NCBI GenBank assembly: GCA_963700865.1
Contig: CAVOZC010000001.1
Span: 372,001-436,000 of the forward strand
Direction of reading: 5' to 3'
Length of the DNA stretch: 64,000 nucleotides
From: CAVOGJ01 sp963700865
Lineage (GTDB): Bacteria; Planctomycetota; Planctomycetia; Pirellulales; Pirellulaceae
The position numbers and the translations under genes are program-made. This document shows, piece after piece, positions 57,501 to 64,000 of the stretch (positions within the stretch are counted from its first letter, which is position 1; every line of letters begins with the position of its first letter). Below the pieces are notes generated by a model, which was given only the letters and a program-made list of their open reading frames with translations, was not told the DNA's origin and ran no database searches.

Positions 57501-58598
57501 GCCCAAACCGATCGTGGGGAATACACCGACGAACTGTTGAGTTTGACGCCGCAAGCTCCGCCTGCGCCCAGATTTCTGCCGGCCAGCGAAAGCGATCCGC
57601 GAACGCTGCGTATCGAGACACCGCGGATGTCCCACCGCTGGGTACAGCACGCCGCGACTCGCTGGCAGATACGTGAAGCCCATGAACAAGCGTCTCCGCT
57701 GGATTACGAGGTGCAACCGATCCTCGATGTCACAACGACCAGCGAATTGACCGCGTTCCGTATTCCTCAGGGCCTGCTGGCGTTTGATCGCAAGTATCAA
57801 TGGCGGGCATGCGTCATCGCGAGTGACGGGCGGCAGTCCGAACCGAGCGTCGAGTCCCCGTTGACCGCCCCGACCTTCCACAGCGTCGTTGAGTCGATCG
57901 ATTTGAGCGGCTACTTCGATGTGGACGTTGTCGCCGATTTCGGCGATCCGCGCAATGATTCGCTGGACGGTGACGCCGAGAGCCACCTGGTGGTGCGTGG
58001 CTTCGACGGACGGCATGTGGACGCGGCCAGAGTCGATGGTCTACCGATCGATCGAAGAGTCGGAGACCATGTGCTAGGTGCCTACGGGGGCCACAACGCG
58101 TTGCAGCTCACCTCGGCCAATCGCTCCGTCGTTGCGATGGCGCTGCCACCGGGCCCGGCCGTGGCGCTCAGGTTTCTGGTCACCGGGGCCAACGGTGCGA
58201 CAGACATTCCCGTTACCGTCCACTTTGACGACCACACCACTGAGCAATTGACACTCACCTGTTTCGATTGGTTTGCTGAAAGTCCGTCGCAGGATTCGAG
58301 TCCCTATGCGTCGCCTCGCCTCAATCGCCTGGATCGCATGCGCCATGGGGAATTTGAAGATGTCAACGAGCCAGCTCTTTTCGAGATTGTCGTCGAACTG
58401 ACGAATCGGTCCCCTATCCTACGGATCGAATTGCATCCAGAAGATGCGACATTTGAGAACGCTCGCACGACTTTTCATTTGCTTGCGCTGTGTCGAGTCC
58501 GTCCGTCGACCATGACGAATCACCAGGCTGAGCGCCTTACGCGTTCAATTCCTTTCGCAGCCACGCCCGTGCAAAGCGCCACTCGCGATCAATGGTAG
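54563..58598 (+). CDS. Ser/Thr kinase with TPR and beta-rich C-terminus, three frameshifts
   Basis: GTG 54563 follows GAGGAG at 8-nt spacing. An N-terminal helical domain (FQRMKEVFLHVSELPAGERA) precedes the kinase: YEIIREIGRGGMGTVYEA, VALKLLRPG, HRDLKPAN and ILDFGVAR. Breaks near 55077 and 55272 interrupt it; the rest (VIGTLAYMSPEQASGRPGDI) follows. After a membrane helix (near 55690) come TPRs; a break near 56895 leads on to IGRPDEAEVTARAALK. The last 340 residues are an Fn3-like and beta-sandwich domain (FDRKYQWRACVIASDGRQSE; DLSGYFDVDVVADFGDPRN). About 1345 residues. Its end overlaps the convergent sigma gene by 62 bp. Confidence 0.83.
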
Positions 58599-59109
58599 CT
58601 TGTGAAACGGAGAGCTGGGCAGCAATTTCCTTCAACTCGAGTCCCATGAAGCAGCGAAGCATGACAACTTGACCAGCTCGCGGGTCGAGTGACTCGAGGC
58701 GGCTGACAAGTTCATCCAATGCCAACACGTCGAAGCCACTGGCCTGCTCGACGAATTGCAGAGTATCGTCGAGAGGCACCCGTTGGCGGGAAGCGCCTCG
58801 CTTTTGCGCATTTCGTTTTCGCGCGTGATCGACCAGGACTTGCCGCATGGCCCGGGCCATCGCGCCGAAGAAATACTGCCGATTAGGAACGTCGGAAATA
58901 TCGTCCTTGTGGAAGAAACGCAGCACGGCCTCGTGTAACAGGGCCGTGGGCTGCAACGTGTGGCCCGCCGCCTCCTGCTGCATGAGCGCCTGTGCGATGC
59001 CACGCAATTCCTGGTACGTGAGCGACATGAGCCGCCCTTCCGCCTCCTTATCGCCTCTGCCGAGAGACTGAAGAATTTGCGTTAGCTCATGGTCAGGTGG
59101 GTCTGGCAC
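58537..59109 (-). CDS. ECF sigma factor, planctomycete TIGR02999-like
   Basis: 190 residues. Region 2: LMSLTYQELRGIAQALMQQ and LQPTALLHEAVLRFF, then RQYFFGAMARAMRQVLVDHA and RKRNAQKRG, a sequence typical of the TIGR02999 planctomycete/acidobacterial ECF group. Region 4: LDPRAGQVVMLRCFMGLELK, EIAAQLSVSQATIDREWRFA. It lies tail to tail with the kinase gene, a recurrent pairing in planctomycetes that suggests the kinase controls it. It diverges from the giant surface-protein gene, a possible target. Confidence 0.92.
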   Translation of the reverse strand: MPDPPDHELTQILQSLGRGDKEAEGRLMSLTYQELRGIAQALMQQEAAGHTLQPTALLHEAVLRFFHKDDISDVPNRQYFFGAMARAMRQVLVDHARKRNAQKRGASRQRVPLDDTLQFVEQASGFDVLALDELVSRLESLDPRAGQVVMLRCFMGLELKEIAAQLSVSQATIDREWRFARAWLRKELNA

Positions 59110-59452
59110 GGAAAGGTGTCCTCAAGAGGTACGTCCTTTCTTTCGATTGTAATCGGCATTTCCAGACCCGGGGGAGGTGTCTTCCAAGGGGCAGCCGCTT
59201 TCTGGCCGCCGAATGGATCGCCAAATCCGGCTCCGACAGCCGTGGGACGGCACCGGCGACGGATTCTGTGTTTCCTCCCTTCGTCGTGCATTCCCCTGCG
59301 AGCGGGTTGAACCTCGCCGCCGAAGAAAGAACTCGCCAATTTTCCGAGAAGGCGTGACGTCTGCTCGCCCGCGAATACGCATGCTCTGGAGGCGAGAAGC
59401 GCTCGGGCCGCCATCAATCAAGGTTTTTCTAAAAATAAATAAGGAATGGACC
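59110..59452. promoter_or_regulatory. Divergent intergenic region, sigma gene and giant gene
   Basis: 343 bp between the divergent ECF sigma gene and the giant surface-protein gene. An AT-rich stretch (59421-59444) with AAGGA precedes the GTG at 59453. No clear sigma-70 promoter was found; an ECF-type promoter would be expected. Confidence 0.45.
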
Positions 59453-62400
59453 GTGAATCACAAGCAACGGCGATCGGTGCGAAGCGCTGCGTCACGTGCT
59501 GAAAAGGCGCAGGCTCGCCGTCTTCGGCGTCACCGCTCGCGTAGCCGGCGGCGATCCTTACTCATGGAATCGCTTGAGGATCGCCGCCTGCTCGCCACGA
59601 CTCCGTTTACTCCAGGTCAACAGCAGGCATGGAGTGACGGTGCGGACGCACTGGAGGCCTTTGCCGAACGACTGCAGGAAGCACCACGAATCGGCGTGGC
59701 CGTCCCTCTGACCGACACCGCCATCGGCCAGGCGGCCGAATTGAAAGGGTTGCTGTCCAACGTGCTCACCGATCCCGTTCAGTCGTACCTGGCAACTCAG
59801 GCGGCTCCGGATCAAGACGGCATTGTGGCCACGCTGTCCACGGCGCTTACCGCGGCCCGATCGGACGGCTTGCTGATCGTCAACCCTGCGGTGCAGGACG
59901 CATCCACATCGGACCAGATCGCGGTCGCGGTCTCGTTTGAGATCCTTGCCGAGGCAAACGCCTCGTTTGACCTTACCACGGCGTTGACCGCTGGGCCGTT
60001 CCAGGTTGGCGGCTTGTTCGCGGCCGAGTTAGCGGTTTCCTATCAGTTCGACGCAGTCCTGGGTCTCGTATCTTCCGGTGGAACAACACCCGACCAGTTT
60101 TTTGTCCGCTTTGCGGATGACAACCGCCTCCAAGCAACGATCGATTTTCAACAGCAGGCCGGCGACGCATGGGAGGCACGCTTTGGCCTGTTGGGACTCA
60201 CCGTCGAACAAGCCGCGGTCGACCTGGACTACGGCGTCGAGCTGGCATTTTCCGACGATCGGCTGAGCAGCTCCGAATTGCGATTTGGTTCGCTCGAGTC
60301 CTTCGTGACCGCCGCGCCGATCACAGGTCAAAATGGCTTTCAGCTGACCTTGCCGATCACCACGAACCTGGCGGGCGTTTCGCTGCCATCCGACGCTACC
60401 GTCCGCATTACGGATGCAGACCTGTTTGACGGTATCTTTGATCCGTTCGCTGAGGCCTCTTTTCAAAACGACGCGGATACGTTTGCCGACTTTCAGAATC
60501 TCGCGGCGGACGAGCTGCTGGGTGGATTCCAACAGGTGGAAACCTGGTTCACCGGATTGGGTACTTCCAATGCTTTTGCCGATGAGTTGCCGTTCACGGA
60601 GACGAGTCGCCTGGCGGAGGTGTTGCGATTGGGGACGCCGATTGCGGCTCGCCTTGTCGATCCGTTGCTGTCATCGGCTGGCGACGGGACGGCGAATTTT
60701 GAAACGGTGCAGCAGTTGGCCACCCGTTTGGGTGAAGCGGTACGTTTCTCAGATGACGTCCAGCACGGTCCAACCTTGATCCTGGACGTGGATTGGACCC
60801 ATGTGCAGGAAGTCATCCAACAGCCACTGGCGTTCGATTTCCAGCTACCAGAGCTTAACCAAATCCGCCTCACCGGTAGCTCCGACCTGGGCATCGAAGT
60901 GGACGTAGCGGCTCGCTTCGAATTGGGTGTGCAACTGCGGCGGCCCGGTGCCGACTTCCGCTTTACAGCGGCCACGTTATTGTCGAGTTTGAATCGAGGC
61001 CAAGGTGTCGAGACCGTGTCTGGCGACGATCTCCAGGTGACTCTGCGCAATGGACAGTCGTTTGGTGTTAACTTGTCCGGGCTCACAACCGTCGGTCAGG
61101 TCGTCACGGCGGTGGAAGGGGCGGGACCTGCGGGTGCCGTCGAGGTCCTCATCGATGAAGATGCCAAGCGTTTGATTATCGTTGATGCTACCGGTGGGAA
61201 CGGCACCTTGCGCATCGAGCGTTTCGGGCAATCGCTCGCCGCCTTCGGTTTGGGCATCGCGGGTCAGGAGGCAAGTGGACGAATCGAGGGGGCGCCATTG
61301 CATGGCGAAACCATTGCCGATCTGATCTTCGTACGGGAGCTGGATCGACCGGCGATTAAGGCGACGACGCGGCTGATTGGTGATCGTTTCGACGCACAGG
61401 CACGGATTGGTTTCGTGGACGTCGGTGTCATCGATGGTTCTATCCTCGCCCAACTAACGTCCACCATCGCCGTGGCTGACCTGGGAACGCCGGGACAATA
61501 CGATCAGGAGATCAGTCTCCGTGATGCTTTCTCCGCCGTCTCCGAATCACTTGTCAGGCCAGACATTTCGGGATCCGCCGCCATTGACTTGCCGCTCGCC
61601 GTGAGTTTCGCGAGTTCCTCCCTGCCGAATACGGCACGGGTGAGCGGAGTCTCTTTGCCGGCTTCTCCCCGTTTGAGCTTAACCATCCCCAATCTCACGC
61701 TGCCCGATCTCTCGGCCCCGGGCGCGGTACGTTTCGATCTGACGCAACTCGGCGGCCTGGCCTCCTTACGGACGCTCGATTTCCAGGATGTCGTCGCGGG
61801 ACTGCGTGGCAGCGTCGACTACCTGCAGCAATTGAGCCAGTTGTCGGAAGTGAACATCTTGAACGGGAATGTGGGGCTGCTGGGAATCACTCTGAGTGAT
61901 ATCGTCGACTTTGCCGCGACGTTCGAGCGAGTCGTCGCTGCCGTTGAACAGGCAGCGGAGACCGGCCTTGGCGATCTGGATGAGTTACTGGAAGACGTCC
62001 TCGGGCTTCCGGAAGACGTCACCGGCTCGGACCCTCAGGTACCTGATTTTGCCGTATTTACGATTCCCGAACTCAATGCGGGAAAAACGTTTACGGTCAA
62101 TGGCAACTTGATCGACCTCGCGGACCGCCAAGCGGACATTCCTGAATTGACGGGAGGTCAGTTCGCATCGCTGGAGGATTTGCTACGCGCCCTCCAGCGA
62201 GACTCGGCCGACATTCAGGTCTCACTGGATACACAAGCCGGCAGGAAGGCGTTACGAATTGACGTGACCCAGCAACTGGGTGACTTCCGTCAAGCCGCGC
62301 CGTTGGATCTGGATCTCGCATCCCTCAATATTCCGGGACTCACCAAGCTCGTCGATCTGGCGAGTCAATCAAACGTAGATGTGGCCGTGAATGGATCGTT

Positions 62401-64000
62401 GCATGTGTCGTTGGGCCTGGACATGACGAATCCCTCGCTCATACGACCGTTTCTCTATGATGCCAGCGACGACGGAACAGGAACGTTGCGTGGCACCCGC
62501 GTGGAGCTCACCGCCAGCGTTGACGCGGACGAAACCCTGAACCTGACGGCCGCGGCGGGTCCCTTGGGAGTGAAGATTGAGAATGGTTCGCTATCGCTGA
62601 CCAACCGTACGGGAACGGGACCCGCCCGCATCGCCGTCAGCTTGAACGATAACGACCAGAACGGTCGTCACTATTTGCAGGAGTTCTTGGGTGGCGGAGC
62701 CCAAGCGGGGTTGGATATTTCCGATCTGCAGATTGACGTGGACGGTCGCGCGTCAGCGACGCTGCCGGTTTCTTTCCCGGGACTGCCGGTGCCTCAGCAG
62801 ACGCTCACGGTAAGCCTGACAGACCTTAATGTACCGTCGTCCCTCGAGGTCACCGGCGGTGACGCTTTCGAAGCAGCGTACGATACCCTTTCGGGCGACT
62901 TTGATTTATTGGCCATGGTTGGTGGTTGGGAAGGTGCGTTCGATTTGCTGATCGACGCGATGAACGGCCAGCTATTCGGATTAGACTTGCCGTTGATCGG
63001 CGACTCACTCCGCGCAGAAGCTCGCTTCCTCCAAGAGATTCGCGCGGCCGTATCGGATAACTTGCAGGGCAACGCCTCCTCCGGCCAAAACGGCTTTGGC
63101 GATGTCCAACAAGCCATCTTCGATGCACTGGGGCCCGGTGGCATTGGCCTTTTGAAAGATATTAACTCACCGCAAGGCAACCTGGTTCCTGACGGATCGA
63201 TCACGGTCCACGATGTGTTCACGACGCCCGATCCGTCCGGAAACGGACGGTATTTTCAGATCACCGTGGGCAGCGATCCCGTTTCACTCGACTTGCCTGT
63301 CGATTTCGCGCTTGGCGTGCCTGGATTGGCTCTGGATATTGACGCGCCCATCAACGTCGCGCTCGGTTTCGAATGGACGCTTGGCATGGGGGTCAATCTC
63401 ACCGATGGCTTCTACCTGGACACGTCCGATCCGAGTGAGCTAGAGGTCTTTCTCGACGTGACGGCTCCCGGACTGAACGCAGCCGGCGAACTCGGCTTTC
63501 TGCGACTTCAGGCGACCGACCGACCAACGGCGCAAGCCGTGATCGGGGCGAATGGTCCGCTTCCTTCCCGCATGGAGCTGACGGCGAACCGAGCCGGCGA
63601 CGAGGAAGCGAACGTGGCCGTGGTGTTCCTGAACGACCCCACTTTGGGCAGCGGCAACGAGTCGGTGGAATATGATGCTGCGGCAAAGGAACTCCGATTC
63701 AGGGTCCGCAGCGGACAGACTCGAGCGATCGACCTGGTGACGGCCGTGAATGGCGACTCGGAAGTGAGCCAAGTGTTCACGGCCACGCTTCCCTTTGGAG
63801 GTAGCGGCCAGGGATTCATCAGTGTGCATCAATCCGTGCAAACGGTCGCCAATTTGCCTAGCCGCTTCCAAGGTCGCTTTGAGGTGGACCTGATCGATCC
63901 AGCGGGCCCGACCGACAACGGACGGCTGTCACTCGCTGAAATGCTGGCGGTCGAGTCCTACGAGGATGTGCTCCAGGTGACAGCGGACGCGGCCGCGAGC
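59453..64000 (+). CDS. Giant surface protein, C-terminus beyond window edge
   Basis: GTG 59453 follows AAGGA and opens a frame with no stop to the window end (more than 1510 residues). The basic start (RRLRRHRSRSRRRS) leads to LLMESLEDRRLLATTPFTP, the planctomycete export motif. The rest is beta-rich repeats: DDLQVTLRNGQSFGVNLSGL and TVGQVVTAVEGA, DRQADIPELTGGQFASLEDL, and others, a pattern seen in very large planctomycete adhesin-like proteins. No enzymatic domain is visible. It is the only gene right of the ECF sigma factor, with which it diverges. Confidence 0.85.
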   Translation, partial: MNHKQRRSVRSAASRAEKAQARRLRRHRSRSRRRSLLMESLEDRRLLATTPFTPGQQQAWSDGADALEAFAERLQEAPRIGVAVPLTDTAIGQAAELKGLLSNVLTDPVQSYLATQAAPDQDGIVATLSTALTAARSDGLLIVNPAVQDASTSDQIAVAVSFEILAEANASFDLTTALTAGPFQVGGLFAAELAVSYQFDAVLGLVSSGGTTPDQFFVRFADDNRLQATIDFQQQAGDAWEARFGLLGLTVEQAAVDLDYGVELAFSDDRLSSSELRFGSLESFVTAAPITGQNGFQLTLPITTNLAGVSLPSDATVRITDADLFDGIFDPFAEASFQNDADTFADFQNLAADELLGGFQQVETWFTGLGTSNAFADELPFTETSRLAEVLRLGTPIAARLVDPLLSSAGDGTANFETVQQLATRLGEAVRFSDDVQHGPTLILDVDWTHVQEVIQQPLAFDFQLPELNQIRLTGSSDLGIEVDVAARFELGVQLRRPGADFRFTAATLLSSLNRGQGVETVSGDDLQVTLRNGQSFGVNLSGLTTVGQVVTAVEGAGPAGAVEVLIDEDAKRLIIVDATGGNGTLRIERFGQSLAAFGLGIAGQEASGRIEGAPLHGETIADLIFVRELDRPAIKATTRLIGDRFDAQARIGFVDVGVIDGSILAQLTSTIAVADLGTPGQYDQEISLRDAFSAVSESLVRPDISGSAAIDLPLAVSFASSSLPNTARVSGVSLPASPRLSLTIPNLTLPDLSAPGAVRFDLTQLGGLASLRTLDFQDVVAGLRGSVDYLQQLSQLSEVNILNGNVGLLGITLSDIVDFAATFERVVAAVEQAAETGLGDLDELLEDVLGLPEDVTGSDPQVPDFAVFTIPELNAGKTFTVNGNLIDLADRQADIPELTGGQFASLEDLLRALQRDSADIQVSLDTQAGRKALRIDVTQQLGDFRQAAPLDLDLASLNIPGLTKLVDLASQSNVDVAVNGSLHVSLGLDMTNPSLIRPFLYDASDDGTGTLRGTRVELTASVDADETLNLTAAAGPLGVKIENGSLSLTNRTGTGPARIAVSLNDNDQNGRHYLQEFLGGGAQAGLDISDLQIDVDGRASATLPVSFPGLPVPQQTLTVSLTDLNVPSSLEVTGGDAFEAAYDTLSGDFDLLAMVGGWEGAFDLLIDAMNGQLFGLDLPLIGDSLRAEARFLQEIRAAVSDNLQGNASSGQNGFGDVQQAIFDALGPGGIGLLKDINSPQGNLVPDGSITVHDVFTTPDPSGNGRYFQITVGSDPVSLDLPVDFALGVPGLALDIDAPINVALGFEWTLGMGVNLTDGFYLDTSDPSELEVFLDVTAPGLNAAGELGFLRLQATDRPTAQAVIGANGPLPSRMELTANRAGDEEANVAVVFLNDPTLGSGNESVEYDAAAKELRFRVRSGQTRAIDLVTAVNGDSEVSQVFTATLPFGGSGQGFISVHQSVQTVANLPSRFQGRFEVDLIDPAGPTDNGRLSLAEMLAVESYEDVLQVTADAAAS

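Overview
The window is high-GC DNA from a member of the Planctomycetota, most like the order Pirellulales. The evidence is two DUF1559/type-IV-pilin-like proteins, planctomycete-type ECF sigma factors next to Ser/Thr kinases with TPR tails, four surface proteins sharing an N-terminal LExLEDRxLL-type motif, a dockerin giant protein, a PEP-CTERM protein, and short operons on both strands. No rRNA, tRNA, CRISPR or transposase gene was recognised.

Layout. 1-5.1 kb (minus): tight operon of DUF1559 protein, HEAT lipoprotein, MurG-like glycosyltransferase and two GT4 glycosyltransferases. 5.5-8.9 kb (plus): ECF sigma factor and Ser/Thr kinase. 9.1-17.4 kb: M10-type surface metallopeptidase facing a ~2000-residue dockerin protein. 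17.6-22.4 kb (minus): membrane protein, ABC ATPase, TlpA-like lipoprotein and DUF1559 protein. 22.4-26.7 kb (minus): histidine kinase, HTH-receiver regulator with a good sigma-70 promoter, holA, lexA. 27.1-36.1 kb: RTX protein, selB, proC, two small planctomycete proteins, an EfpL-like factor, a transglutaminase-like lipoprotein. 36.2-43.8 kb (minus): lipid-kinase-like protein, zinc-ribbon membrane protein, membrane pseudokinase, threonine aldolase. 44.1-47.6 kb (plus): hisD-hisC-hisB, with an 11-unit minisatellite between hisC and hisB. 47.6-49.6 kb: a relic SDR39U1/TIGR01777 gene split by a 1709-bp insertion. 49.9-64 kb: two large kinase-TPR proteins, a PEP-CTERM protein, a second ECF sigma factor, and the start of another giant surface protein.

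The most unusual item is the 1709-bp insertion. It has no target duplication, sits exactly at a G^AT in the SDR gene, begins TTAGGTGG and ends AACG in that gene's orientation, and contains three bulged hairpins that look like integron attC sites, two of them in 601-bp copies about 99% identical. I read it as an integrase-less, apparently non-coding cassette cluster.

Caution: about 20 single-base frame breaks interrupt otherwise well-conserved genes (holA, hisC, ABC ATPase, kinases, DUF1559 proteins and others). Several lie in G/C runs and can be repaired by one base, so sequencing error is the simplest explanation. I annotate these as single genes spanning the breaks.
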